Positions 44,365 through 53,527 are shown, counted from the stretch's first letter. The stretch is DNA of 64,000 nt from JAEUIE01 sp035430005 (GCA_035430005.1 DAOMFV010000001.1:40634-104633), one strand, 5' to 3'. The notes: a model not told the origin generated them from the letters alone. Numbers and translations: made by a program.

Positions 44365-44504
44365 TCCTATCGCCGTTAAGGTCGTTATAGTTGCTCTGGC
44401 TTATGGTTGAAGTTACCGTTGGCCTGATTGTTTTTACTTTCCTTCGCCAAGGCTGGTGTAGATTTCATACGAAGGATGATTGTTTTCCACCTCGTTTCGT
44501 CAGG

Positions 44505-44915
44505 ATGACCATGATGTTGCGATCTCCAAGTCTACTCAGCGTCGCCTTCCTGCTGGCACTGCCCCTGGCCGGCTATGCCCAGGGCATCGGCAGTGATGAA
44601 ATCACACGTCAGGCCAATCGAGGCAATGTTGGCCCGTATGAAGGGGCCAGCTACTACGAACGGTATCACTACGGCAACATTCAGCCGCTCTATCTTACTT
44701 GGAACTCCCGCCAGTTCTACGAGATGGAATATCTCGACCGCCTCGACCGCCAGGAGAAGTTCGGCAGCCGCTGGCCTTCGGCCAAGTATGGCAGCGATTT
44801 TCAGATTGATCGAATCAATCGAGAGTTCAATCAACGGATGGAGAAGATTGATAACCCCACGAACGTAAGCGTCAGCGTTGGTGGTGGTGGCTTCTTCAGC
44901 CGATTCCGTCGATGA
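44505..44915 (+). CDS. Small secreted protein of unknown function
   Basis: 136 aa from the ATG at 44505 (44511 is an alternative); the frame is open to 44391 but without a plausible leader. A signal peptide (about 5-26) cuts near GYAQ-GIG. The mature part is Tyr/Arg/Asn-rich with a repeated RxFYEMEYLDRLDRQE theme, and ends with a Gly-rich turn and FFSRFRR. I do not recognise the family. Confidence 0.7.
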   Translation: MTMMLRSPSLLSVAFLLALPLAGYAQGIGSDEITRQANRGNVGPYEGASYYERYHYGNIQPLYLTWNSRQFYEMEYLDRLDRQEKFGSRWPSAKYGSDFQIDRINREFNQRMEKIDNPTNVSVSVGGGGFFSRFRR

Positions 44916-45032
44916 ACCTGAACCAGGCGGGCTTTCGGAGGTTTGCTCCTCCTCAACTTGACTTTACAACCCACTCCGGAAGCTCGCCGAACGTCAATCC
45001 ACAGCCTGAATCGCTTGAGATGTTATCCATCT

Positions 45033-45944
45033 TCAGCGATTCAGGCTGATATGATTTTCGGAGCGCAGTTCTACGGCGTACTGTGCCAGCCGCATTTGCT
45101 CATAGGCATTGAGCCGGGTGATATGTGAGAGGAGCATTGCCTGAGCCAGTTCATGCTCGGCGTTGGCTTGCTGCTGCATCATCTGCCAGACAGACACGAG
45201 ATAGAGCGAAGGCCGGGCATCGCAGGTCGAAAGCTTCTTGGCTTTGATTAACGCCAGTCGGGCTTTGCCCAGAAGCTCTTGAGCACTGACAGTCTGGGAA
45301 GTCCTCGTTTCCTGGAACCGCATCTCAGCCAACAGAGCCAGGCCGATGCCACGATGGAGTTCTTCGCTGAAGCGATCCTTGTTCATCGACGCGATATCAA
45401 CAAGACGACTGTGGCCATGCAGGCGGCAATGCATGGGCAGTTGCGGATCGATTACTTCAGCGAGAGCAGCCTGGAATTGTTGCCGGGCTTCTTCAAACTG
45501 AGAGAGCTTGAAATAGAGTTCGCCCAGTTGCATGCGAACGAGCACCGCGTCGGGGAAGGCTTGCAGGTACCGTTGCAGAATAGTCGCTGCGCCGGTCAGA
45601 TCATTCGCTTCGAGACAGGCAGTAGCTTTGAGCAGCAGCACGCGGGCCTGGGCCATCGTACGAGGTTCTGCTGATCCCGGCGCAGCCGACGTTGCTTTCG
45701 CTTCAGGTGAAGGGCTCACTGTCGGCTGCGCCATGCGGGTCGGAGTCGATGCCACTTTGCCTGGCCCGACGGGGGAAGGCACCGACTCCGTGCTGGAACC
45801 ATCTGGCTGCATCGCAACCAGGGCGGGAGGTTCCAGCATCACAAACGATGAAGCGGCCAAGCTCTGGCAACCGGCCAGCGCTATCCACGTCAATGGCGTG
45901 AAATAGAGGGCCTGCGTTGTCCAGGTGTAATGACGACGCTTCAC
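45033..45944 (-). CDS. Lipoprotein with TPR repeats
   Basis: 303 aa from the GTG at 45944; a TTG at 45980 would add 12 residues and neither has a strong ribosome site. A hydrophobic leader ends in LAGC, a lipobox, so the protein is probably lipid-anchored. A Pro/Ser/Thr-rich linker follows (about 40-95), then TPR-like helices with AKATACLEANDLTGAATILQ-type and LGELYFKLSQFEEARQQFQA-type repeats. It probably scaffolds envelope proteins. The start is uncertain. Confidence 0.75.
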   Translation of the reverse strand: MKRRHYTWTTQALYFTPLTWIALAGCQSLAASSFVMLEPPALVAMQPDGSSTESVPSPVGPGKVASTPTRMAQPTVSPSPEAKATSAAPGSAEPRTMAQARVLLLKATACLEANDLTGAATILQRYLQAFPDAVLVRMQLGELYFKLSQFEEARQQFQAALAEVIDPQLPMHCRLHGHSRLVDIASMNKDRFSEELHRGIGLALLAEMRFQETRTSQTVSAQELLGKARLALIKAKKLSTCDARPSLYLVSVWQMMQQQANAEHELAQAMLLSHITRLNAYEQMRLAQYAVELRSENHISLNR

Positions 45945-46055
45945 ACCTTTGCTATCGCCTAGGAAGGCTGGCGAAAACAAGAAGAAAGAAGATGACTAAA
46001 GAGAGTGGGCAAAAGTGATAATGACCATCAGCGAAATGACAATTTCCCAGATTCG

Positions 46056-46997
46056 CTATCTTCCCGATTGTGTTAAGACTTGGAGATGAGCGGTAACGCA
46101 CTCGGCCAGTCGATCGAAGTGATAGCCACCTTCCAGACAACTCACGAGCCGTCCGTTACTGTAGGTTTGCGCCGCGTGAAGAAGGGTTTCTGTCAAGGTG
46201 GTGTAGTCTTCCACCTCTAACCCTAATGAGCCAATAGGGTCTTGAGCATGGGCATCGAAGCCGGCGCTGAGAAGGATGATATCTGGTTTGGATTGCTCGA
46301 CTGCCTTCTCAAGTGATGATGAAAAGGCGGCGAGATAGTCTTGGCGGCTGATACCGAAGCGGAGCGGGACGTTGAGCGTGCTGCCTAGTCCGGCACCGGT
46401 GCCGGTTTCATTCGCCAGCCCTGTGCCCGGATAGAACGGCGAGCGATGTAGACTCAAAAAGAACACCTGCTCGTCGTCGTAAAAGGCATCCTGGGTGCCA
46501 TTGCCATGATGTACATCCCAATCGACGATCAGCACTCGGCTGGCTCCACAGGCAAACGCATGTCGGGCAGCCAGGGCGATGTTGTTGAACAGGCAGAACC
46601 CCATGCTCTGGGAGGGCGTGGCATGATGGCCTGGAGGTCGCACCAGGCAGAACGCTTTCTGAGTGTCACCCTTCATGACCGATTGAACGGCGCTGCAACA
46701 GGCGCCCGCAGCGAGCAGGCCGACTTCATATGAGGCGGGACTGACGACTGTATCAGCTTCGATGCTGCCACCACCTACCTCGCTGGCATGCCTGACGATA
46801 GCTGCGACTTCAGCATCGTGTACTCTTGCCAGTTGTTCCATCGTCAGCGGTTCAAAGGCCGGCGTTTGACATTGAGCAGCAAGCTGTTGAAACGGCAGAT
46901 GGTTAGTGACAGCGAGATAACGCTCAGGCCGTTCGGGATGCCCGTTGCCGGTGCGGTGTTCAATGAATCGAGGAGATTGGTAGAGCAGGGGCATCAT
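46056..46997 (-). CDS. Histone-deacetylase-superfamily amidohydrolase (AcuC/HDAC-like)
   Basis: 313 aa zinc hydrolase of the arginase/deacetylase fold. The core runs GHPERPERY near residue 19, RPPGHHATPSQSMGFCLFNN near 119 with the paired catalytic His, VDWDVHHGNGTQDAFY with Asp/His zinc ligands near 156, and SAGFDAHAQDP with the last Asp near 246. The length matches bacterial acetylpolyamine or AcuC-type enzymes. The substrate could be acetyl-lysine or acetylpolyamine and is not fixed by sequence. Stand-alone gene. Confidence 0.9.
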   Translation of the reverse strand: MMPLLYQSPRFIEHRTGNGHPERPERYLAVTNHLPFQQLAAQCQTPAFEPLTMEQLARVHDAEVAAIVRHASEVGGGSIEADTVVSPASYEVGLLAAGACCSAVQSVMKGDTQKAFCLVRPPGHHATPSQSMGFCLFNNIALAARHAFACGASRVLIVDWDVHHGNGTQDAFYDDEQVFFLSLHRSPFYPGTGLANETGTGAGLGSTLNVPLRFGISRQDYLAAFSSSLEKAVEQSKPDIILLSAGFDAHAQDPIGSLGLEVEDYTTLTETLLHAAQTYSNGRLVSCLEGGYHFDRLAECVTAHLQVLTQSGR

Positions 46998-47009
46998 CTC
47001 ATCTTAGGA

Positions 47010-47144
47010 GACTGTTGAACAAACAGTAAGCCGTGGCAGGGGTCAGATGTACTCATCTGCCCCTGGTGCATGTGCAAAATCCAAGTAGTTTCGCATGGGT
47101 CACGATGAGTACATCGTGACCCATGCCACGCATGTCCAACAGCC
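47010..47144. mobile_element. MITE-like element with two internal hairpins
   Basis: The ends are imperfect terminal inverted repeats: GACTGTTGAAC (47010-47020) against GTCCAACAGCC (47134-47144), 9 of 11 matching. Inside are a 12-bp stem with one bulge (47037-47065) and a perfect 15-bp stem with a 4-base loop (47093-47126). There is no room for a transposase. The flanking AGCCTGTTA also ends the IS5 remnant at 20692, so mobilisation by an IS5 enzyme is conceivable. Confidence 0.6.
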
Positions 47145-47179
47145 TGTTAAGTTGTGTACCACCCAAGCCTCGCCTTCCT

Positions 47180-48130
47180 ATGCTAATAGCCATGTGGCAT
47201 GCCTGGTTATATCTGGTCAAACTCTCCTTCTGGCGGCAAGGACGTTCGCTACAGACGCTGACCGCGCTGGTACTCATCTTTCTGCTGGCAGGTATCGTGA
47301 TGGTGGTCTCGACATTCAATGCCAGCATCGGGCGCCCGGGCTGGAATGTCGGGAACTTTTCCCGTGAGCTGATCGTCGGAAATGATAACCTGCCCGGCGT
47401 CTACTTCAACTTACTGGTGCCTCTCATCTGCCTCTGCTTCGGCACTCAGGCGCTGGGGGGCGAGTGGGAAGAACGAAACTTGGTCTGGACGCTGACACGT
47501 CCGTTATCCCGCCCCATGATTTACCTTGCCAAGTTCACAGCAGCCATACCCTGGACGCTGAGCTTTACGTTGGGAGGGTTTCTACTGGCTGGATTCTCCG
47601 TAGGACCTCGTCACATTGACTTCGACTGGAACAGGTCGATCGCTGAGCGTTTGCCCGAAATGGGGCCGGCGGCCGGAACATTGCTGCTTCCTGAACTGCT
47701 CAAGCCCGAAACCACCCATCCACAGGTGATGTGGCCCGGAATCGAAGTTGTCCAGCAGCTTTGGCCCTGTGTTGCGCTCGGTAGTATCGCTTATTTGTCT
47801 CTGTTCATGCTCTTCGGTGCGCTATTTCGTCGCTCCACCGTCCTGGGAATGGCGTATGCTTTCTTATTGGAAGGATTGATCGGCACGATGCCGGGCCTGC
47901 TCAAGCGCATCAGTATTGCCTTCTACACCCGCTGTATGGCGTATGATTGGGCATCCTATCGAAGCTGGCAGACAGCCAGCGGTATGCTGGGGATCGATCC
48001 TTCCCACAAGAGCTTTGTGATGCCTATTCCGGGGGCAGTGGCCATGTTTGTCCTTATCGGACTCACCCTTGTGCTGCTGGCTCTGGGAGCCTGGCGCTTC
48101 AGCCAGAAGGAATACCACGACCTGACGTAA
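47180..48130 (+). CDS. ABC-2-type transporter permease
   Basis: 316 aa from the ATG at 47180 (47192 is equally possible); a start at 47123 would sit in the MITE-like element. Predicted helices occur near 30-50, 85-100, 130-150, 200-235 and 285-310. The GGEWEERNLVWTLTRPLSR loop with EWEErT is the ABC-2 family signature. Its ATPase is not adjacent and must be elsewhere. It lies 17 bp before the cytidylate-kinase-like gene. Confidence 0.8.
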   Translation: MLIAMWHAWLYLVKLSFWRQGRSLQTLTALVLIFLLAGIVMVVSTFNASIGRPGWNVGNFSRELIVGNDNLPGVYFNLLVPLICLCFGTQALGGEWEERNLVWTLTRPLSRPMIYLAKFTAAIPWTLSFTLGGFLLAGFSVGPRHIDFDWNRSIAERLPEMGPAAGTLLLPELLKPETTHPQVMWPGIEVVQQLWPCVALGSIAYLSLFMLFGALFRRSTVLGMAYAFLLEGLIGTMPGLLKRISIAFYTRCMAYDWASYRSWQTASGMLGIDPSHKSFVMPIPGAVAMFVLIGLTLVLLALGAWRFSQKEYHDLT

Positions 48131-48147
48131 AGGCACAGAACCGACTC

Positions 48148-48870
48148 ATGCTCTCTCCCATGAATCTGACACAAGAACGAACCGGCAGCCACGATGCCCC
48201 CCGACATGGCGATCAGGGGGAGGCCGCTCGACAGGGCCTGTACCTGCCTTCGGCGATCACTATCGCCATCAGCCGGGAAACCGGCGCTCGGGGCGGCAGT
48301 ATCGGCAAACGGGTCTCCAAGAAACTAGGGTGGTTCTACTACGATCAGGAATTGCTCAACTACCTCTCCCAGGGCAACCGTTTGGAGGATGAGGTTATTA
48401 CCGGTTTGTCCCCCGAAGCTCGGGAATGGGTCGGCGAACATCTGGCTCAATTGAAACAGGAAAACAGAGTCTCCAAAGATGCTCATGAACAGAGGGTCGC
48501 TCAACTCATCCTGGCCATCGCAGCCAAGGGCAGGGCGGTGGTGGTGGGCCGAGGGGCAGGGGCTTTACTGCCTGCCAACAGCGTGCTTCACGTCCGAATC
48601 CTGGCTCCTCTCGAAGATCGTGCCGCCTGGATCAGGCAAATCCAGCGATTGACCAGGGAGCAGGCCTATGAATATATCACCCGGCAGGACAAACAGCGAG
48701 CCGGCATGCTCGATGCCCATTTCAAAAAGTCAGCCAGAGATACTGATGTCTATGATCTGATGCTGAACTCCTCCCGGCTCGGAGAACTGGGTTGCGCCTC
48801 GGTCATCGTTGAAGCAGCCAGGCAGAAGCAGAATAACGGCCAGTTCAGCGGCTCGGCGTGGTGGAACTAA
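48148..48870 (+). CDS. Cytidylate-kinase-like family protein
   Basis: 240 aa from the ATG at 48148. The start AITIAISRETGARGGSIGKR carries the altered P-loop (ARGGSIGK) of the cytidylate_kin2 family, then FYYDQELLNYLSQ, GRAVVVGRGAGALLPAN and HVRILAPLEDRAAWIRQ. These are P-loop kinases of unproven substrate, distinct from true Cmk. It lies 17 bp after the permease gene and upstream of a dispersed repeat. Confidence 0.82.
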   Translation: MLSPMNLTQERTGSHDAPRHGDQGEAARQGLYLPSAITIAISRETGARGGSIGKRVSKKLGWFYYDQELLNYLSQGNRLEDEVITGLSPEAREWVGEHLAQLKQENRVSKDAHEQRVAQLILAIAAKGRAVVVGRGAGALLPANSVLHVRILAPLEDRAAWIRQIQRLTREQAYEYITRQDKQRAGMLDAHFKKSARDTDVYDLMLNSSRLGELGCASVIVEAARQKQNNGQFSGSAWWN

Positions 48871-48953
48871 GTTCTCATGAAGAAGTAATTGGGTGGTGGG
48901 TCAGACATTCTTGTCTGGCCGGCACAGACAAGAATGTCTGACCCACCTAATGG
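48868..48953. repeat. Dispersed hairpin repeat, copy 1
   Basis: About 85 bp starting CTAAGTTCTC. It contains a near-perfect inverted repeat: GTGGGTCAGACATTCTTGTC (48896-48915) and its complement (48927-48950 area) around GGCCGGC. A second copy lies at 58508-58594 with the same left end and loop, so it is a genomic repeat family rather than a local terminator. Confidence 0.85.
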
Positions 48954-48979
48954 CTTTTATTTGCTTATCTTGCAGGAAC

Positions 48980-49372
48980 TCAGGGGATAGTCTCAGCAGG
49001 CTTTCGGTACAGGGCCACGACTGCGACGACGAAATAGAACGCACTCAACACCAGCACGCCGACATGTTCAGTGATCAATTCCAACCGTACCGCTGGCCGA
49101 TTGAGCCGGGCCGGGTCGTTCGTCCAGAGGGCATAACCTTCCTTCGCCATTGGAATCATCGTGACCAGAACGACAATACTCCAGAGAACGGCCAGAAAAA
49201 GAAAGGCCCGTTTCTGTTTCTTCATCGATCGCATTCCCTCAGCCAGCGTCACATAGCCCAAGCCGATGACCAGTGGAAGCAATGCCTGCCATTCAGCGAG
49301 GTTCAAAACGAACTTGGCTACCGCGCCGATGGCGAAGACGATCAATCCGGTGAGGTAGGTGAACCAGGTCAT
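48980..49372 (-). CDS. Small membrane protein of unknown function
   Basis: 130 aa, four predicted helices (about 5-25, 27-45, 58-78, 100-122). No family motif is recognised. A short basic loop, RSMKKQKR, sits between helices 2 and 3. It is flanked by a dispersed repeat and a terminator, so it is probably monocistronic. Confidence 0.7.
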   Translation of the reverse strand: MTWFTYLTGLIVFAIGAVAKFVLNLAEWQALLPLVIGLGYVTLAEGMRSMKKQKRAFLFLAVLWSIVVLVTMIPMAKEGYALWTNDPARLNRPAVRLELITEHVGVLVLSAFYFVVAVVALYRKPAETIP

Positions 49373-49385
49373 CGTGGTAGTTTAT

Positions 49386-49440
49386 TAAGAAAAACAGCCC
49401 GAATCACTTGTGAAGTCTTCTCCACCTGTGATTCGGGCTG
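49386..49440 (-). terminator. Rho-independent terminator of the HTH low-complexity gene
   Basis: On the minus strand CAGCCCGAATCAC (49440-49428) pairs with GTGATTCGGGCTG (49407-49395), a perfect 13-bp stem, followed by TTTTTCTT. It lies 22 bp after the stop at 49462. Confidence 0.85.
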
Positions 49441-49461
49441 ATGTTCTTACTGGCAGGGGTC

Positions 49462-51111
49462 TTACTTCGTGATGCTCTTCACCATGTCGTAGACCGTGCC
49501 TGTGATCACGCTCTTGGTTTCGTAGCCGGCGATGCTGCGCACCATTTCGAAGAGCAGGAACCCGGTAAAGAGCATGATGAGAGCAGTAGGTAAATGTACC
49601 AGAGCGACCCAGCCCCATTCGGCAGGTCGCGCCGGCGCGCCGGCAGGTGCTTCGTCTTCATCTTCGTAAGGCTCGATGACTGCTTCTTCTTCCTCAACGT
49701 CAGCGCCCTTCTTCTTCTTGCGGCCGGCCAGCAGACCGCCACCGGCTAGAGCCGCAGCTCCCACCGCGGCTGCGCCGCCAGTCATTACATCAGTGCCGAC
49801 ATCGTCTTCATCGATGACGACCACTTCGCTGCCCGTTTCATCAACGATGGCAGCGTCATCATCCAATGCCAATTCAAAGTCCGAATCTTCGCCGACGACT
49901 ACATCCTGGCTGGGAATTTTCGCGGTGGCCGAGCCAGGTCGCTCAGCTGAAGAATCGAGGGCCGACATCGTGCCACTGGAATCGTCGACCGATAATTCAA
50001 AGTCGCTACTGGATTCTTCGGGAACCTGAAGGGAAAGGTCGAATTCGGAACTGGTATCCTTCGGGCCGCCGTCTGGCCGTGGCGTGCGAGGCATCACAGC
50101 CAGTTCTTCACTGCTGCTGGGCTCGAGATTCAGCTCAAAGGTGCTTGATTCTTCGTCGATGGCAGGCAGCTTGGCCCGCATCGATCCGCCCTTGGCGGGT
50201 GGTTGAGAAGGCGCGCCGCCAAGATCCACCAGGTCTGCCTGGCTGGGAGCCAGTTCGAGCTCAATGTTGTCCATTGACGGAGTGGAGAAATCGAAGATGC
50301 TGTCATTGGGTCCCATTTGTGCGGGCTTCAGTTCAAATTCGCTGCTCGTGCTGATGCCTGGCTTCTGCGGGGGTTTCACACGTCCTGAATCCCCCTTGGC
50401 TTTCGGAGGTGGAATGATTCGTCCAGAATTGCCGCTGGTGATGATGCGGCCAGAGCCCCCGGTAGCAATGCGGCCGGAACCGGAACCAGGGATAGGCGGA
50501 GGAACCAGTTTTCGGGATGAAGGCGGATCGTTGATCGGCTTCATATCGAAATCGACTAGGTGAACCCCCATGTCAGGCAACCGACCTGACGGGCTGTCGA
50601 GTCGAACTCGGCTATCGCCAGGTTGCCCGCCCACCGGTTCACGGCCGAGTGGCACGACGTTATCGTCATCAAGATTAAAGGGAGTGGTGGGACCGGCCAG
50701 ATTTGACGATCCCTTCGCGGGCTTATTGCCAAACACGAAAGAGGAAGAGGAAGTGGAAGCGCCTTCTTCTTCCTCGCCGGTTAATGCTGCCAGATCGACT
50801 TTGCCAGTATCACCACCCTTGCTGGGCTTGCCTTTAAGCTCAGCCTGAATCTTGGCTCGCTCATCGGAGAAAATATCGGAGGGGGCACCCTTGGTGTCGG
50901 CTTTGACATCGGGATCGGAAAGACGGAAATTGGGATTGCTGACGAAGCCACGGCGAGTAGCGAGTTCATCGATATCACTGGCCTTGAAGCGCCACGTGCC
51001 GCGATCAGCAAACGCGCGGATTTCGCGGTGCTGAGCCATCGCATTTAGCTCTTGCGTCGTGAGCCCCAGTTTCTTGGCTGCATCTTCCAAACTGTAAAAG
51101 TCTTGCGACAT
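49462..51111 (-). CDS. HTH domain + acidic low-complexity repeats + C-terminal membrane helix
   Basis: 549 aa from the ATG at 51111, preceded by GGAGG; a start at 51168 is also open. The N-terminus (1-55) is an excisionase/MerR-type helix-turn-helix (SLEDAAKKLGLTTQELN, then GTWRFKASDIDELATRRG). A 400-residue Ser/Asp/Gly/Pro-rich region follows, with SGRI/SGRV repeats at about 205-250. A recurrent FEL/FDL motif (SSEFELKP, SSTFELNLEP, SSEFDLSLQ, SSDFELSVDD, DSDFELALDD) lies between about 255 and 420. An Ala/Gly-rich hydrophobic patch, a KKKK cluster, and a final membrane helix (about 508-530) complete it. Function is unknown; a membrane-tethered DNA-binding protein is one reading. Confidence 0.8.
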   Translation of the reverse strand: MSQDFYSLEDAAKKLGLTTQELNAMAQHREIRAFADRGTWRFKASDIDELATRRGFVSNPNFRLSDPDVKADTKGAPSDIFSDERAKIQAELKGKPSKGGDTGKVDLAALTGEEEEGASTSSSSFVFGNKPAKGSSNLAGPTTPFNLDDDNVVPLGREPVGGQPGDSRVRLDSPSGRLPDMGVHLVDFDMKPINDPPSSRKLVPPPIPGSGSGRIATGGSGRIITSGNSGRIIPPPKAKGDSGRVKPPQKPGISTSSEFELKPAQMGPNDSIFDFSTPSMDNIELELAPSQADLVDLGGAPSQPPAKGGSMRAKLPAIDEESSTFELNLEPSSSEELAVMPRTPRPDGGPKDTSSEFDLSLQVPEESSSDFELSVDDSSGTMSALDSSAERPGSATAKIPSQDVVVGEDSDFELALDDDAAIVDETGSEVVVIDEDDVGTDVMTGGAAAVGAAALAGGGLLAGRKKKKGADVEEEEAVIEPYEDEDEAPAGAPARPAEWGWVALVHLPTALIMLFTGFLLFEMVRSIAGYETKSVITGTVYDMVKSITK

Positions 51112-51775
51112 GGTGGCCTCCCAGGCGTTCAGCCTGGCCCCGAACCGATAAGCCTGCCTGCACGGCAACTGTCCCAGTACAGTTCCGCTACTCTATCGAT
51201 TCTAACCGGGTTCCCTGCCTTTGCAAGAAAACCTTGAGCCTCGTTCGGAACATAGCACAAGAAATCTGCGAAATCAGGGCTGTTAGCACTGATTAGTCCG
51301 TATACGCCTGATGTAACGACTCAAAAAAAACAATGAACAAACAGGAAATATCGCCATTCACGCCCGTCCATAACTTGCCTGCGTAGAGTTACTTGCACCT
51401 TTTCTCCATTGTACACTTGCTTCCGATCCCTTCTCGATGTCACAATAGTGTCAGAGCAGGAAGCTCTATTTCGCTCAGAAGTGGGATACCTTGGATGAGG
51501 TTTGTTCTGAACGAGGGGGGGGCGTCCGTAATCTCAGACACGAACGGCTACTGAATCAGATTCATCTTTGATTCGCCTGCCTTCTGTCTGAGATTCTTTT
51601 TTCCCTTATTCCCTCTGCAATGGAGCCACAGGATGCATGCTACTTTCGAGGACAAGGATCGAGCATGATGTTACTGCCTTGATTGGGAGCCAATCTAATT
51701 GCTATTCCCCCTCGCATCGCCTAAGGATGGAGCATATACTGTAAGTATTCAAGCATTTCCTAAGAGGCTCCTGTC
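51112..51775. other. Long intergenic region, structured in its middle
   Basis: 664 bases between divergent genes. No protein-coding segment is convincing. The middle holds the structured element described at 51471-51602; the rest shows no repeats or recognisable motif beyond probable promoters for both flanking genes. Confidence 0.6.
51471..51602 (+). ncRNA. Candidate structured leader or small RNA with terminator
   Basis: TCGCTCAGAA (51471-51480) pairs with TTCTGAACGA (51505-51514) with one mismatch. AATCTCAGACA (51530-51540) pairs perfectly with TGTCTGAGATT (51585-51595), enclosing a GAATCA/TGATTC hairpin (51553-51574), and C plus six T follow, as in an intrinsic terminator. CCGT 51526-51529 can pair alternatively with ACGG near 51544, so a switching leader is conceivable. 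It lies about 170 bp before the gene at 51776. No known RNA family is recognised. Confidence 0.45.
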
Positions 51776-53500
51776 ATGGTGCCTGCACTGACGACGCTAC
51801 TGCAACAGGTCGAACGGAAAGTTCAACAAACCCAACGGCGGCAGGTCTGGCAGCGAACACTGCTCGCCCTCCCGTTTAACATGACAGTGGCTTTGCTGAT
51901 TGGTACTATATGCGTGATCGTTTTGCCTCTAGTTGGCATTCCTCTTTCTGGCTGGGAATTAGCTATAGTTACTGTTATTATTCTCGCAGAACTTCTATCC
52001 ACCCTTGCTATCGCTTGGGTCAGTCGGCCTACTCGGCAAGATGCTGCTTACTCACTCGATCAGGCGTTCGGCCTCGAGGAACGGATTGTTACTCTCACCA
52101 CTTTGCGAAGTGATCAACACGAAACTGAAGCAGCCCAACTGTTAGCCCGGCAAATGCAGGAACGTGTAGCCAAGATTGAAGTGGCTCAACAGTTTCTTTA
52201 TACGCTCCCCCGCCGATCATGGTATGCCCCGCTGGGCGCGACGCTGGCATTGATCGTCGCCTTGTTCTTCCCCGCCGCTGGTCTCTTCTCCACTGCCACC
52301 AAAGCCAACGAGAAGAATGGCAACAAGGAAACGAAAGCGGCTGAGCAGAAGCAGATCGACATCACTTCCTTCAAGCAGGCCAACGAGGAACGCAAGAAAC
52401 GGCTCAAGGAGATAGGCTCCGCTGACCTCAACGAAATGCAGAAGGAAATCGATCAACTGTTGCAGAAGCTCGAAAAGACACAGGAAGGCAGCGCTGAAGC
52501 GAAGATGTCGCTCGAAGATGTTACCCGGCTGACCGAGAAGGTGCGCCAGCAGGAAACAGCCAAGGAAAAGATTGACGAGATCAAGAAGCAGCTCAAGATC
52601 GAACTCGGCGACAAGCTCGGTGGCGACAAAGGCCCCGCCGAGGAGTTCACCAAGGCCTTGACCAAGGCTGACTTCGACAAAGCCAAGAAAGAGATGCAAA
52701 AGCTGGCCGAGAAGATGAAGAACGGTGAGATGAGCAAGGAAGAGATGAAAGATCTCGCCAAACAGATGAACAACCTCAAAGACAAGCTCGAACAGATTGC
52801 CCAGCAGAAGGAAAAACTCGAAGCACTGGAGAAGTCCAACCTCGATCCCGAAACGAAGGCGAAAGAGAAAGAGAAGATCGAGAAGGAGATGGAAAAGCTA
52901 AAGGACATCGCTGATCTGGCTCAGCAGATGAAGGACGCGGCGGAGCAACTGCAAAAAGACCCCGACGCAGCCCGGGAAGCCCTCGAAAAGATGGCTGAAG
53001 AACTGGGCAAGATGGAAATGACCGAGGAAGAACTAGGCGAACTCAAGCTCACCGAAGGGGACTTGCAGGATCTCAAGAACGCCATCGCCGGCATGAAGGG
53101 CAAGGGCGGGAAGAAGGGGAAGAAAGATTCCTGGGACAAGGGCGACGGCAGCGATGATGAAAAAGGCGATGGCCAAGGAGATAAACAGGGCCAGGGTGGT
53201 GGCAAACAGGATGGGGAAACCGAAGGCGGTGCCCGCGATGAAAAGATCGACGACACCAAGGCTGAAGATACCAACACTAAAACCAAGAGTTCCAACAACG
53301 GCAAGCTCACCGTTGTCGGCGAAGGCCCCAAGCAAGGCAAGCCCGGCAAGGATCAGGTGAAGGAACGAATCGTTTTGTCTTCAGCCGACCTCGATCAAGC
53401 CAAGCAACAGGCAAGCGAGGCGCTGAAGCAGCAGAAGATCTCGCAGACGCAGAAGAATGTGGTGACGGACTTCTACAAGAATCTGGCTCCGGGGAAGTAG
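51776..53500 (+). CDS. Membrane protein with long coiled coil and Gly/Lys-rich tail
   Basis: 574 aa. Helices at about 36-56, 58-80 and 152-172 anchor it. Residues about 180-430 are a charged Lys/Glu/Gln/Leu coiled coil made of repeated LEKLxEKMKN-like and AEQLQKDPDAAREALEKM-like segments. A Gly/Lys/Asp-rich linker (about 435-520) precedes a short helical end. The layout recalls DUF4175-like planctomycete proteins but no domain is certain. The start ATG at 51776 follows AAGAGGC. A structured leader precedes it. Confidence 0.75.
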   Translation: MVPALTTLLQQVERKVQQTQRRQVWQRTLLALPFNMTVALLIGTICVIVLPLVGIPLSGWELAIVTVIILAELLSTLAIAWVSRPTRQDAAYSLDQAFGLEERIVTLTTLRSDQHETEAAQLLARQMQERVAKIEVAQQFLYTLPRRSWYAPLGATLALIVALFFPAAGLFSTATKANEKNGNKETKAAEQKQIDITSFKQANEERKKRLKEIGSADLNEMQKEIDQLLQKLEKTQEGSAEAKMSLEDVTRLTEKVRQQETAKEKIDEIKKQLKIELGDKLGGDKGPAEEFTKALTKADFDKAKKEMQKLAEKMKNGEMSKEEMKDLAKQMNNLKDKLEQIAQQKEKLEALEKSNLDPETKAKEKEKIEKEMEKLKDIADLAQQMKDAAEQLQKDPDAAREALEKMAEELGKMEMTEEELGELKLTEGDLQDLKNAIAGMKGKGGKKGKKDSWDKGDGSDDEKGDGQGDKQGQGGGKQDGETEGGARDEKIDDTKAEDTNTKTKSSNNGKLTVVGEGPKQGKPGKDQVKERIVLSSADLDQAKQQASEALKQQKISQTQKNVVTDFYKNLAPGK

Positions 53501-53527
53501 CAGGCTGCCCTGCATGTATGGGTGCCA

